NCBI GenBank assembly: GCA_032622095.1 | Contig: CP136066.1 | Location: 90,791,319-90,855,318, forward strand | Direction of reading: 5' to 3' | Length of the DNA: 64,000 bases | From: Siphonodentalium dalli | Taxonomy: Eukaryota; Mollusca; Scaphopoda; Gadilida; Siphonodentaliidae | Shown here: positions 1 through 11,944 of the stretch, piece by piece | How the letters are laid out: each line of letters begins with the position of its first letter | How positions within the stretch are numbered: the stretch's first letter is position 1 | Made by a program: the position numbers and the translations under genes | The notes under the pieces: generated by a model | The model's database searches: none | What the model was told of the DNA's origin: nothing | What the model saw: only the letters and a program-made list of their open reading frames with translations

Positions 1-612
1 AAACGATGTTACATCGATACAATAGGATATATCAATACTAGTAACACTTTCACCAGCGAACAAACACGCATATCGTATCAAATGCATAGCGAACTTAATT
101 GTGATTCTAAAAATGTAATTTACTTAATCACATGCAAAAGATGCCGTATACAATATGTTGGACAAACAAAAACCTCTCTCAAAGTTAGAATGTCTAATCA
201 TCTTTCCAGTGTTCGCAAAAAACTCGACATGCAAATTTCCGATCATTTCAACTCATCTAATCATGACATTAAATCCCATTTCAGCTTTCAGCCAATAGAA
301 CAGACACCAATTCTAGCCGACGAAGACCAAACCGATTCAATACGCCTAGAACGCGAAAATCATTGGATGGGCGTACTTAAAACATATCTTCCGTTCGGAC
401 TTAACATTGACTACAAAGGTGTTTCTCGAAATTTCTTGTGCTTTCCTCTGATCTACAATCGTAGAAATGTTGAAATCGCAAACATTTTCAGAAAAAACTT
501 TGCATTATTAAACACTAAATTGACCGAGCCTCTCGACAAACGGGTTATTATTGCCTACAAGAAAAATCCCAGTTTGAGAGATATGCTCGTTCGATCTAGA
601 CTCAGACCTTGA
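1..612 (+). CDS. Penelope-like element GIY-YIG endonuclease domain (3' part of ORF, left-truncated)
   Basis: The frame is open from base 1 to the TGA at 610-612, so the coding region continues beyond the left edge; the Met at 82 is internal. The protein carries the GIY-YIG signature as VIYLITCKRC followed by QYVGQT and a conserved RMSNH. A DHFNSSNH block and an ENHWMGVLKTYLPFGLN block follow. This order is typical of the C-terminal GIY-YIG nuclease of Penelope-like retroelements, which nicks target DNA for reverse transcription. The tail KNPSLRDMLVRSRL resembles a motif found near RT in this group. No RT domain is in the window. No frame break is visible, so the copy may be fairly young. Another GIY-YIG retroelement is less likely. 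Confidence 0.8.
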   Translation, partial: KRCYIDTIGYINTSNTFTSEQTRISYQMHSELNCDSKNVIYLITCKRCRIQYVGQTKTSLKVRMSNHLSSVRKKLDMQISDHFNSSNHDIKSHFSFQPIEQTPILADEDQTDSIRLERENHWMGVLKTYLPFGLNIDYKGVSRNFLCFPLIYNRRNVEIANIFRKNFALLNTKLTEPLDKRVIIAYKKNPSLRDMLVRSRLRP

Positions 613-809
613 TTAACACGCAGTTCAATTAGCTTTTTAGCAATTTCAACATCATTATCCTTTGTTTGTGCTCAACACAATATTTTATGTCAATTTCCGA
701 CACAACCTAACAAAATTTAGCTAGTTCCATAGAAATAATTACATAAGAAATCGGATAACCGACCTGTGCCAGCGCCCTCCACACTTTCCAAATATATATA
801 TATATATAT
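613..809. other. 3' flank of the Penelope-like ORF, ending in a TA microsatellite
   Basis: AT-rich sequence after the stop codon, probably the element's 3' untranslated region. It ends in a (TA)n run at about 793-810. No further gene is visible. Confidence 0.4.
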
Positions 810-915
810 AGGGAGACTCGATCGCATATATAAGAGAATGCATTGGCGTAATAATATTTACCTTGTAAGCCAGTGCATTCTCTTAAATATACCAGCTCAG
901 CTCCCGTCCTGAATG
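810..915. repeat. Family B hairpin-cassette remnant (B1)
   Basis: Two opposed copies of the motif TATATAAGAGAATGCATTGG / CAGTGCATTCTCTTA are separated by a short spacer with ACCTTGTAAGCCAGTG, as in the fuller copies at 21812 and 26089. The end CAGCTCCCGTCCTGAATG matches the degenerate terminus of the CCCTTCAATGAC subfamily. The left end is eroded. Confidence 0.7.
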
Positions 916-1073
916 GTATCTACATTGTACCATGCACTAAGTCTATATAGGGATGTGTCTAGAGGGTCAAACCATAACAGAAAAAGTTAAACCAAGTTTC
1001 CAATTATAATGTTGTGTCAGGCATGAAATTACCATAATATTTGTAAACATTTTGGCCTATATAAGTTTAGTGC

Positions 1074-1436
1074 ATGGTTTGAAATTTCCAACTCTATAGG
1101 AAGGCTTGAGGCTAGTCTAGATGCTAGGATTTTGCGAGTTTCTTGTTCAGATTTCAAAGTTTTCCATCCCCGGCTAAACCATGGTCGGTCTGGTGTGTCC
1201 TGGTCCCTCCCCGTGGCCAATAAAAAAAACTGCTAATTACCTTAAGAAAACGATATCTTACTATACATTTGGTCAAAATTGTGGAAATTTTCCAACCTAA
1301 GGGTGAGTATGAGGTTTGAAATTTCCAATACTAGGAAAGCTTGAGGCCAGTCCAGATGCTAGGTTTTTGCGATTTTCTTGTTTAGTTTTCAAACTTTTCT
1401 CACACCGGGCCGAACCATGCATGGTCTCTTCCCCAT
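1074..1436. repeat. Direct repeat, two copies about 235 bp apart
   Basis: About 130 bp starting GTTTGAAATTTCCAA and running through GCTTGAGGC and GATGCTAGG to a pyrimidine-rich TTTTC stretch occurs at about 1074-1206 and again at 1310-1436. A weaker third partial copy lies at about 1478-1530. Open frames here are short and unrelated to known proteins. Confidence 0.7.
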
Positions 1437-1648
1437 ATCCGCGTGTGCATTTGTCTGGAGATAGACCACTTGCTGTTAGGATTTATGCAATTTTCAAGTT
1501 CAAATATCTCAATGTTCTCATACCAGGTATATAGAACCTTAATTGGTTCATGAATATGCTATTATGCAAAACTGGTGCTTGCATGGTCTGATTAAAGGGG
1601 TGCAGTTGGAATTCCCAAGGTGGACACCCCAGCGTAGACCCTCTAGCT

Positions 1649-1913
1649 TTTTTTTTCTTTCTTAAACATATTTTATTGTAATATAATATTACACAAGGGA
1701 TCGGGGCACAAGTTTTAACAACTTAAATCCGCCCCTCTCCCATTAACATTTTAACAAATACAAAGTAGATGACGAACATAACATATATACAGGATGATGT
1801 ATGGTGTGGTTGTGATTGCTGTCAGTCCTATCCTGCTTTTGAAATTTCATCTGAGGTAGTCAACATTTGTAACGCAAAGGAGGATCTCGCCTATATTTGT
1901 TAGCGGAGGGGGC
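1649..1913 (-). other. LINE 3' untranslated region and poly-A tail
   Basis: Lies between the ORF end at 1914 and the T run at 1649-1657 next to the 13-bp target duplication. TTTTATTG at about 1671 reads as a polyadenylation-signal-like CAATAAAA on the minus strand. Confidence 0.6.
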
Positions 1914-3896
1914 CTAATTAAAGCGTTTCGTTGATGAAATGTATGAATAAACAAAATGGAAAAGAATTTCATTGCGTCGATTCGATTCTGATGATATCCC
2001 TGTGAGTAAGGAGGAAATGTTAGATATTATACATTGGTGGGCTGCAATCTTATTGAAGAGTTCGCATCTTTCGGTAGCATACAGGGGGCACTCAAAGAAA
2101 TAATGAAAGGCATCTTCGACTTCGTATCGACATGTGCATTCAGAGGTATCAGAGATAAAATTGTTGCACATATCTGATTTTAATTCACTACAATAGTTGC
2201 GAATTCTGCAGTGTAAAATGCTTAGTTTTCTTGGACCATTAATAAAGAATTGGGGAGGTTTCGTGGGCGGGTCAATTAATTTCAAATTCATCTTAAATTC
2301 AGGAAGAGTACTTACATTTGTAATAGGCTTTGGTAGTTTATTCCAAGATAACGTACTTTTAGGTAAATAAGAGTTTCTGAAATGTTCTGTATGCGAACGG
2401 TATGAATAGAATTTGTCAGGTTCGCGCATATCATATCGATTACTGGCAACTTGTCTTGATCGGGGTGGCAACATGAGCGTGAGGTAATTGGGGGACTTGG
2501 TTGTTTATTATTTTTAACATGGTGTGCAACTCGTGGAGTTCTCGTCGAATTTCAAGCCTTGACCATCCTACTTCGTCAAACAAGCGATTTATATCTACGG
2601 AACGCGTTAATCCTGTTACTATTCTTGCAGCATCCTTGTGTATGTCATCGAACTTTTTTAATAAGTAATCTGTTGCTGTGCCCCACACTACATCGGCATA
2701 GTCTATAATTGGTAATATATATGCTGTGTATATTTTTTCAAGCGACTTTCGGTCTAGATCGTACTTCAGTCTTCTTAATTGTGAGAGACGAGATGTTGCT
2801 TTGTTTGCTATTGTATTTATATGAGTGTTCCAGTTTAGATTCGATTGTATTTCAAGTCCAAGATGTTTGTGTGAGTTTGTGAATAATACATTTTCTTGTT
2901 CGAATTTTAAATTCGGGGTCACGTTGTTATTTGTAAGGGAAAAGGAAATTGCCCTAGTTTTCGTTGGGTTAAATTTAACTAGCCATTTATTTGCCCAGTC
3001 TGCGACTCTTTCAAGGTCATCGTTCATGTTCTTGGTTAGGATATCGATGTCATAATGGGTAGTAATAAGGCAAGTATCGTCCGCGTACATTCTTGTGGTT
3101 GCATTAATGTGATCAGGGAGGTCGTTTATGTAAACTAAAAATAGGAAAGGGCCAATAATTTAGCCTTGAGGGACACACGCTGGGATAACTTCAAAATTTG
3201 AGAAGGAGTTGTTCACTGAGACCCTTTGTTTGCGATTGAACAGATATTCTTTTAGCCATTCTAAGAGATTTCCAGAGACTCCATATTGTTCCAATTTATA
3301 TAGCAGCCCCCTGTGCCATACTCTCTCGAATGCCTTTGATATATCAAAAAATACTGCACATGTATAGAGGCTGTTGTCGAGACTATGGCACAGGTTGTGA
3401 TATAGTTCTATTAACTGGTACGTTGTACTATGGCCAGGGAGGAAGCCAGACTGGTGATTATATAACAAATTATTTTCCGTGAAGTATGTCGTAATATGTT
3501 GTATGACCACTTTTTCGAAGATTTTGCCTAATGTCGGAAGGAGAGATATTGGACGGTAATTTGCGGAATCGGCTGGGTCGCCTTTTTTGAAGATAGGGAT
3601 GACGTTTGCCTTTTTCCAGGTCATTGGAAACTTACCAAGATCCAATGATTTTTTATAAATTATTAATAGGGGATTGCGATATTTTCGGCAGTACTATGCA
3701 ACATTTTTGGGCTGATGCTATCGTGACCATACGCCTTATTTAAATTTAATGATTTTATAGCGCACACGATACTTTGATATGTGATTGGGATTTCGGATAG
3801 TATGTTATTGGATCTACGAGGGAAATAAGGGAGATTTTTGGCATCGTCTTGTATAGTGGCATTAGAAATGAATCTTGCGTTGAGACACCTAGCTTT
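1914..3896 (-). pseudogene. LINE ORF2, reverse transcriptase and C-terminal domain
   Basis: RT blocks occur in order: LNLNKAYGHDSISPKML; ANVIPIFKKGDPADSANYRP followed by ISLLP; FFDISKAFERVWH with the first catalytic Asp; ACVPQG; FLFLVYINDL; and MYADDTCLI with the catalytic YADD. A frameshift lies at about 3690. A TAA at 3160-3162 directly follows VPQG, where S is usual, and another frameshift lies near 2480. The C-terminal part has a CxC...H...C motif (CTCRYEVEDAFHYFFECPLY), as in CR1/L2-like elements. The enzyme would copy LINE RNA at a nicked target, but this copy is dead. Confidence 0.9.
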
Positions 3897-4810
3897 TTAA
3901 TAATCATCGGTTGCATATGATTTCCCTTCCATTGATACGTTGCCATTGGGGCTATACAGAGGTGGGGTATTCGTAGATTTCTTTTTGTTAAGTAGATAAT
4001 TCATAATATGCCAGAAATCGCGGGGAGTGGGGGTTTCATTTATTTTCTCCTCAAGTTTAGTTTCGAATTGCGATTTTGCATACTTTTTCATGTTGTTAAC
4101 TTTATTTCTAATATCCTTGTATTTTCTCCAAGTGTGCTCTGAATTTCGTTTGAGTGCTATTGATCTGAGTCTATCCCGACGTCGTATTTCTATCCGTATG
4201 TCGGAATTAAACCAGAATTTGTCCTTTGTCCTCATCGTCACTGTCATTTTGGGGATTGATTGTTCCATTATTTTAATAAATCTCTCGGTAAATAAGCTTA
4301 CTGCATCGTTTATGTCATTTACTGGTTGCAGCAATTCATGCCATTTGCTCTCATTTATTAAGATATTCGCTTTTTGAAAATCTGCATTTTTATAGTTCCA
4401 GATAGTTCTTGTGAAAGAGGTCGCATGCAATTGATCATATGAAATTGTCGCGTAAACAGCGTAATGATCAATGATCAGACAATTCAAGATTTAGAACGTC
4501 AGCGTCCCGGACACTCAAGTTATTACTCACGATTATATAGGATCGAGTAGGGTGCTGGTTCTAGTGGTAACTCTAGTTGGGTTTTTTATTACGTCCTTAA
4601 GTGTATAGAAATTAATAATATTTTTGAGTTTGGAAGTGGGGCATAGTAGATTGGAGTTAAAATCTCCAAGTAGAATTATATTTTGGGAGACATCTAGTGC
4701 CTTAGATATGGACAAATCTAGCAGATCCCAATAGTTCGATCGGCAATATTGATCTGATCGATACGATAAGCATAGCAAAATATGTTGTGATTTTGAGACA
4801 ATGTCAAACC
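3897..4810 (-). pseudogene. LINE ORF2, second half of endonuclease plus linker
   Basis: Starts at WFDIVSKSQHILLCLSYR on the other side of the foldback. It contains the APE block NIILLGDFNSNLL (Asp/Asn of GDFN) and NPTRVTTRTSTLLDP. Frameshifts near 4533 and 4450 lie around the expected SDH motif (LSDH then DHYAVYATI). The linker follows: TIWNYKNADFQKANILIN, then KFWFNSDIR and a basic stretch typical of the region between EN and RT. Joined to the 9611-10112 piece, the reading becomes SSML-WFD with no lost codon. Confidence 0.85.
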
Positions 4811-6139
4811 ATATAGTCGGGGAGCCAATAAGGTACACCTGCACCCCCCCCCCCCGATGATTACAAATAACCTTATTTTTATTGTTCCCTATGGTATCCA
4901 GATAAAGAATCCGGATTTCACCGAAAAATAAAGGTGGCCCTACTAGGTGCTAGAGCCATTTGAATCCAAGATGGCCGCCATTTCCTCTAATTCCGACCAG
5001 CTGTATTTAATCGTTGTAATAGAACGGTTGTTAGCAAAAGACACAGACAAAATGTATGCCATTTTTTTGGTAAGATGTCCTTCTTCAAAATGACGGCAAA
5101 TAATTTCGAAAACAATTCAAAATGGCCGCCGAAAAATGACGTCATATGCACGAAAATAGGTAATTTAATTAATATTTCACCATATCTTTCATTTTTCTTC
5201 AAATTAATCATCAGTAAATGGCAATGTTTTTGAGACAGTCATCAAGCGTGATATTATAGCGTCATTTTAAGACATTTGCCATTGACGAGGGTTCCGTAAT
5301 AGATACAGAAAGAGGATTTGAAAAAGAGGGGTGAATTTTCGATTTTTTTTGCAAGACGATTTTGATAGTCATTTTATCGACAAACTACACAGGCTGTTAA
5401 TAGAACGTCAACAACTATGTGCTTTATTTTATTGGACGGATGTTTTACTTCAATGGGAATGAAATTGGTGTAGAAAATTTCCAAAATGGCCGCCGAAAAT
5501 ATGAAAAATGGTAAATATTGCCCCAGGGTGTCCTGCAATGGCTTACAAGTTGTGGTTGATATATAAAATTGGCTAATCTGTATTATATACATTGAATACT
5601 AACATGTCTGATGTACCATGGATCATTGTTTCTATTGTCACCACTGACATCACCAGAAATATTGGATTTTTCTCTCACATAAATATCGTCAAAAATTAAC
5701 TTTTCAGGGTTGGACAATTTTTTTAAGTAAAATGCATCTATCTTAAATGTGTCATACTACGGTGTTTATAGACCAAATTGCTCAAGATGGCTTCCAAAAT
5801 GGCTTCCAAAATGGCAACCAATTTTGTAAAAAGTTATTTTTTATAATATATCCCGAACATTATTATCTGCGTTATCCGACAAGGTAGCAAACAGTTTCTG
5901 TGACTCACTTGGTTATTATACGTGTTAGTTAATTAGCTGACAACTACGTTCTATTCTGTTTGTCCCGGTTCCGTATGGGGCATGACAAATTCATTTTAAA
6001 GTTGCAGTATGGAATTTTGCGGAGAACCTCTTTTGTGATTCTGGCCATATTATTGAAAGGAAATGGGCAGAACTTTGAAACGGAACTGAGATGAACCATA
6101 ATATGTGGCTGTTCTGGCCCATTATGATAAAAAGTGATC

Positions 6140-7180
6140 AACTGGATAAAAGATGGATGCAATATGGCAGTCAGGGAGTCACACTGTATGATCATAGGTG
6201 ATGTGAATAGGTATACAGGGAGTTACTGTATGGTCATGAATGATGTGAATATGAATAAAAGGAGTGACTATATGGTTATGAGTGAGGAATATAAGGAGTG
6301 GCTGTATGGGCATGTGTGAGGAGAGTAGCTACGTGGTCATCCGTGTGTTGTTTATGTATATATGGAGTGACTGTAAGGTCGTGGTGGGATGTATATGTGT
6401 ACCGTGTGTGGCTGTATTGTGACATGTGGGTGTATATGTATATTTGTGCTGTCTGTATGATCATGGATGGAGTGCTTAGATAAATAGGGAGTGATTTTAT
6501 GGTTATGGGTAATGTGTATAGGTGCACATGGTATGCCTGTACGGTCAAGATTGAAGTTATATGCATACCTGGAATAAGCTGGATGGTCATTGACGAGCGT
6601 GTGGCTATATAGGGAGTGCCATTTTGGTAACGGGTGGGTCGTATATTTATATATGTTGTGGATGTATTATCATCGGTGGTGTATAGGGTGTAGAATGATC
6701 ATGGATGGCGTGTATGAGTATACAGTGAGTTGCTGAATTGTCATGTGTGAGGTGTATATGCAAGTATAAAACTTATGAGTGGTCGTGTGTGCGGGTATTG
6801 GTATATTTAGAATGGCTCACCATTGGTGAGGTGTATATGTATATCTGGATTGACTCTATGGTCATGGGTATGGCGAATATATATACATGTAGTGGCTGTA
6901 GGTTCCATGGTGAGGTAAATAGGTATACAATGAGTGACTGTATGATCGTGAATGTGGTGAATATGTATACATAGAGTGACTATATGGTCAGGTGTAGGAG
7001 TATACCTGGTGTTCATGCATGGTGACTCATGGCTGTATCGTCATTTGAGGCATGTACCGGTATAACCAAATATGGCTGTGTGGTCAGGTGTACGTGTATA
7101 GAGTGTGTTCCTATATTGTCATTTGTGTGGTGTTTATGTACATATGAGGTCATGTGTGGGTTGTACATGTGTAATTTGGG
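6140..7180. repeat. Minisatellite in left foldback arm
   Basis: Degenerate units of roughly 45-60 bp are built on GTATACAxxGAGTGAC, TATGGTCATG and GAGGTGTATA. The strings of short ORFs here are translations of this repeat, not genes. The array reads in reverse complement at 7300-8220. Confidence 0.8.
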
Positions 7181-7299
7181 TGGCTATCGCTTTCCACAAT
7201 AACTCAAGGATATGCTAATCAATAGAGAGGTCATGTCAAAGAGTTCTCCATCTTGATAGTGTGTGTGTACATGGGGGAACTTTAAACGTGAAAAAGCGA

Positions 7300-8220
7300 T
7301 AGCCGACAATTACCACACAGTCATTCCATATATACATAAACACCACAGACATAACAATATAGTGACCAACTGTATAAACGTACACCTGACCCATGACCAC
7401 GGATGGCCATACAGCCATGAGTCACAATGCAGGCACACCGGGTATAATCCTAAACATGACCCATAACCATAGAGTCACTCCTTGTATACCCATTCACCTC
7501 ACCATTGGCCATACGGTCATCCCATGTATACCTATTCTCCACACACACATGGTCAAATAGACATTTAATATATACATCAACACCACACCAATGACCATAG
7601 AGTCACCCCGAGTATACATATCCACCTCACCAATGGTCATATAGCCACTCGCTTCATACACATACCCTCACCCATGGCACCTGGTATACTCCTTCATCTG
7701 ACCTATGGCCATATAGTCACCCCGTGTCTACCTATTCAAAACATTCATACATGATCATGGTCAATCATAGTATATATATATTCACCTCACCCTTGGCCAT
7801 GTCACTCCCTGTATCCCTATTTGTCACACCATAGCAGAATAGCCACTCAAGATATACTAATACTCCCCAGCCATGTCAGTATATTCACTCCATGTATGCA
7901 TATGCGCATCATCTATGGCCATATAGCCGCTCGCTATATACACACATACCCGTCGCACATGACCATACTGCAACACATGTGTATACCCGTATAACCTACA
8001 CATGACCATACCGACACGAGTCACCAAGCAGGAACACCGGGTATACTCATACACCTGACACATGACCATTTAGTCACTCCCTGTATAGCTATTCATTATA
8101 TTTATGATCATACAGTCACTCATTGTATACACACATGTACTCGTCTCACCATTGACCATACAATAACTCCCTGTATACCTATTCACCTCACCTATGATCA
8201 TATAGTAACTTCCTGGATAC
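7300..8220. repeat. Minisatellite in right foldback arm (reverse complement of the left array)
   Basis: Units contain CATGACCATA, GTCACTCC and TGTATACC, the complement of the left-arm units. GCTATCGCTTT at about 7176 and AAAAAGCGATAGC at about 7290 mark the inner edges of the arms. Confidence 0.8.
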
Positions 8221-9610
8221 CATATTGGCATCCACCCTGTATCCAGTTGATATGTTTTATCATAATGGACCAGAATAGCCGCATATTATGGTTCATCTCA
8301 GTTCCGTTTCAAAGTGCTGCCCATTTCCTTTCAATAATATGGCAAGAATCACAAAAGAGGTTCTCCGCAAAATTCCATACTGCAACTTTAAAATGAATTT
8401 GTCATGCCCCAAACGGAACTGGGACAAACATAATAGAACTTAGTTGTCAGTTAATTAACTAACACGTATAATAACCAAGTGAGTCACAATTTACTACCTT
8501 GTCGGATAACGCAGAGAATAATGTTCGGGATAATTATATGTAAAAAAATAACTTTTTACAAATTTGGTTGCCATTTTGGAAGCCATCTTGAGCAATTTGG
8601 TCTATAAACACCGTAGTGTGACACATTTAAGATAGACCAAAACAATAAATACCTTTGATACCAATGATATTTGCATTTTACTTAAAACAATTGTCCAACC
8701 CTGAAAAGTGAATTTTTGCCGATATTTATGTCAAGTTTGTGAGAGAAAAATCCAATATTTCTGGTGATGTCAGCGGTGACAATAGAAACAATGATCCATG
8801 GTGCATCAGACATGTTAGTATTCAATGTATATAATACAGATTAGCCAATTTTATATATCAACCACAACTTGTAAGCCATTGCAGGACACCCTGGGGTAAT
8901 ATTTACCATTTTTCATATTTTCGGCGGCCATTTTGGAAATTTTCTACACCAATTTCATTCCCATTGAAGTAAAACATCCGTCCAATAAAATAAAGCGCAT
9001 AGTTGTTGACATTCTATTAACAGCTTGTGTGGTTTGTCGTTAAAATGACTATCAAAATCGTCTTGCAAAAAAAATCGAAAATTTCACCCCTCTTTTTCAA
9101 ATCCTCTTTCTGTATCTATTACGGAACTCTCGTCAATTGCAAATGTCTTAAAATGACGCTATAATATCACGATTGATGACTGTCTCAAAAACATTGCCAT
9201 TTACTAATGATTAATGTGAAGAAAAATGAAAGATATGGTGAAATATTAATTAAATTTCCTATTTTCGTGCATATGACGTCATTATTCGTCGGCCATTTTT
9301 TAAGTTTTTCGAAATTATTTGCCGTCATTTTGAAGAAGGACATCATACCAACAAAATGGCATACATTTTGTCTGTGTCTTTTGCTAACAACCGATCTATT
9401 ACAACGATTAAATACAGCTGGTCGGAATTAGAGGAAATGGCGGCCATCTTGGATTCAAATGGCTCTAGCACCTAGTAGGGCCACCTTTATTTTTCGGTGA
9501 AATCCGGATTCTTTATCTGGATACCATAGGGACCAATACAAATAAGGTTATTTGTAATCATCGGGGGGGGGGGGGGGTGCAGGTGGACCTTATTGGCTCC
9601 CCGACTAATA

Positions 9611-10112
9611 GCATTGAAGAAGTATCGGTTTCTAAATCGTTTCTCCTTTTGAAGACCAGATGAGAGGAGACGTATACGCATAGTCCACCGCCGTAGGAAT
9701 CTCGATCAAGTCGGATAGGGGGACTGAAATTATCAATCTCTAGTCTATCGGAGGGGTAAGAGGGGTCAAGGTGAGTTTCGGTGAAACATAGGATATCGAA
9801 GTCATTTATCATATCGGCTATCTTTTCCAGTTTATGTCTTATGCTCCGTACATTATAATGGAATACTGTTAATGTGTTGCCTTCGTGTACAGTTTTATGG
9901 CTTGGGCTGGGCCCTGGGTTGCTGTGTGCCGACCCGGAGCATAACAAAAGCATTGATATGACCAGAAGAATTAGAGGGAGATTTATTCTTAATCCTTGAG
10001 GTATCTTATAAATTCTATGGGTTTTCGTACTTAATGGTGAGTGGCGAGTAGAAAGCCTCCCTGGATTGAATACGCCAGTCGCGATGCGGTGCTGCAGTGG
10101 CGATATTCCCAT
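9611..10112 (-). pseudogene. LINE ORF2, N-terminal part with start of APE endonuclease
   Basis: Reading from the Met at 10112, a hydrophobic stretch (about residues 45-60) and SNPGPSP precede the endonuclease start FHYNVRSIRHKLEKI. Then come DILCFTETHLD, with the catalytic Glu block of APE nucleases, and GGLCVYVSSHLVFKRR. The frame reaches SSML at the foldback insertion and then continues into non-LINE residues derived from the inverted repeat. The downstream half is at 4810-4533. Upstream sequence to 10301 has a weak open frame and is probably 5' UTR or ORF1 remnant. Confidence 0.85.
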
Positions 10113-10325
10113 TTAGGTTGGAAAAAGGAACAGTTTCGGCGGCACCGGAGCGAGACTGGCGTACATTGGATACAAATATTTAAATATGTCGTGTTGGAGC
10201 GGATAGGATGATGACAGCGCAAAGTGGAAAATGTGATTGTCGGATATCAGTATCGGCCTATTGTTGATAGAAAACATGATGAAAACATGAACAAACATGA
10301 GAGACCCTCTAGCTACGTCCCTGAT

Positions 10326-11106
10326 GGCAGTGGTTGTCTTCGTACATGCAGAATTTACTAATGTTTTGTCCATGTATGACCATGTATGCGTCCACATGTA
10401 GTTTCGGCTCCGATAATAAAGTAAATCATAAAATCCAACCATCCCCATGCATGCAAATATAATCCGCTTATTATATCCCTTTGCGATCGTATATAATTAT
10501 GTATACACTGAAATTTGTTATCTTGTTGGCTGAAGTGGGGTATATACTATATTGAAGAGAAACCGACAGTCGGTCACCCATTATCGTTAGATCTATATAC
10601 ACGTAGATAATGGTATCTAAAGCTTGGAATGTCCTGCATGCATATTCATTTTATTACTGTATAATATACAGGTACATCGACAAACCACAGGGGCGGGAAT
10701 ATTTTATTATGATGGATAATTATATAATTCTTGGGAAAGGGACACAGCTTCTAAAAATGATAGCTTCAGGATTAAAATTACCTTTAAAAAAATATGATTA
10801 ACTACATTGTATTTGTCATCATCCATCAAACCTAATTTGAACATGTCAGTCATTGCCAAAGCACAGACGTGTTTCAACCAATATTAGATCTTAGTAAACG
10901 AAACGGTGTGTTGATAAGATGTTTTAATCGTAGCGGAATAGCGTTTTTTTTTTAAATCAAATTTCGTCTACCTTATACTCGTATGTCAATTCGCGCAGTA
11001 AAACTGAGAGAAAAATAATACGACTCATAAGTTTATACCAAAGGAATATAAGAGGGTTATTTAGATAGAAAATAGACAATTATATTTACATGTGGGGAAA
11101 CGAATC
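10326..11106. other. No recognisable gene
   Basis: AT-rich non-coding sequence. The only notable piece is 10966-11010 (CTTATACTCGTATGTCAATT, then CGCGCAG), which resembles the terminus of the CGCGAATT repeat at 18425 and 24549. Confidence 0.5.
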
Positions 11107-11705
11107 TTAAAGGGGTACTGTACGCCATTTTCAATAAATTTCCGGTGATAACAACGATCTATTATCGATACTATATAGAAACATAAGTAATTTGAGTCGA
11201 AGATGTATTCTGTAACGCTCAGGTTAATAGGCTATCTTAAAATTTAATAATTTAAAAGTTAATAATTTAATATAAATTGACTTTATGGCTGGAGCCATAA
11301 AATGGCGTAAATTAAAATACGAATTTCCGTGTACAAAACGTAATCAAATTATAATTGAGGGATATTGGATTAGTAAACCCATTGCACACACGGTCGTTTG
11401 ATACATTATGCTTATACGGGGAGAAAACTCAAGCCACTCATTGACTAGTGACGATACAATAACTTAAATTAGTATATGGGACAACTATGCATATAATATA
11501 ATTTTTATTTGATTCATTTGGTTGAAAACTGTACAAAAATTACTCGACAACGACAATTTGCATTTTTGCATTCCGGTAAATTTGCCATCCATAACACTAC
11601 TTCGTACTCAACAGACTTTCAAAGAATGGAAAAGTTGTTACCTTATTCTCCGACTCGGGGATTATAGAAACCAACAACAACATCTTGGGTACAGTACCCC
11701 TTTAA
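11107..11705. mobile_element. TTAA-flanked miniature inverted-repeat element
   Basis: TTAA then AGGGGTACTGTA at 11107 is mirrored by TACAGTACCCCT then TTAA ending at 11705, about 600 bp in all. TTAA target sites are used by piggyBac and Kolobok transposons. No transposase is present; this is a non-autonomous copy. Confidence 0.75.
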
Positions 11706-11944
11706 CGACATTATCTATATGTATAGGCTACACGTAAAGCATTTAATCATGGTTCGATCTTTCGTGTTGAAATGCTTCTAAGAAATACAAATAATGTAGC
11801 CTGGAGGTGCACGAAAGCACTCTTTCACAACCCTGCATGGGGTGACACTGTGGTCAAACAATCTGAATTAGTTATGCATTCAAAACACGCAACCAATTTA
11901 GAGTTGATTCTTTCTGAAGTCAGCAAGTCACGTCAAGTTCAGTT

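Larger units (their letters stand above)
4814..9607. mobile_element. 4.79-kb foldback (giant inverted-repeat) element inserted in the LINE
   Basis: The left end TAGTCGGGGAGCCAATAAGG is matched by its reverse complement ending at 9607. The match continues through poly-C/poly-G, ATGATTACAAATAACC and AAGATGGCCGCC, and runs with few interruptions to the middle, so nearly the whole element is one palindrome centred near 7210. A 3-bp duplication ATA lies at 4811-4813 and 9608-9610. Each arm has about 1.3 kb of unique sequence and about 1 kb of minisatellite; the loop is about 7190-7290. The arms differ slightly; for example 8636-8672 has no left partner. No transposase is encoded. Short terminal motif and 3-bp duplication fit Harbinger-, CACTA/CMC- or Academ-type mobilisation; I cannot decide among them. 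Confidence 0.9.
1649..10301 (-). mobile_element. CR1/L2-like non-LTR retrotransposon (LINE), interrupted by a foldback element
   Basis: A minus-strand LINE encoding an APE-type endonuclease, a linker, a reverse transcriptase and a C-terminal cysteine motif. Its poly-A tail appears as a T run at 1647-1657. The 13-bp sequence AGACCCTCTAGCT flanks it at 1636-1648 and 10302-10314, a target duplication that defines both ends and suggests a near full-length insertion. Removing the 4794-bp foldback (4814-9607) and one ATA copy leaves about 3.86 kb. Several frameshifts and a stop codon make it inactive. Assignment to the CR1/L2 group rests on the EN and C-terminal motifs; the exact clade is uncertain. 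Confidence 0.85.
947..10325. mobile_element. Probable older inverted-repeat element split by the LINE
   Basis: The end at 948-968 (AGGGATGTGTCTAGAGGGTC) is close to the reverse complement of 10303-10325 (GACCCTCTAGCTACGTCCCTG). The LINE at 1649-10301 sits just inside the right end. A similar short inverted pair occurs at 12196-12275, which suggests a dispersed family. Without the LINE the element would be about 0.7 kb. The match is short, so this is tentative. Confidence 0.4.

Noticed and set aside
3160-3162. LINE stop codon as evidence of two separate genes
   Set aside because: The frame is the same on both sides and the stop lies inside RT between VPQG and FLFLVYINDL, so it is a nonsense mutation.
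6138-8069. Many short open frames rich in Tyr, Met and Val or His and Thr
   Set aside because: They are translations of the foldback minisatellite on both strands; no domain is present and the frames follow the repeat period.
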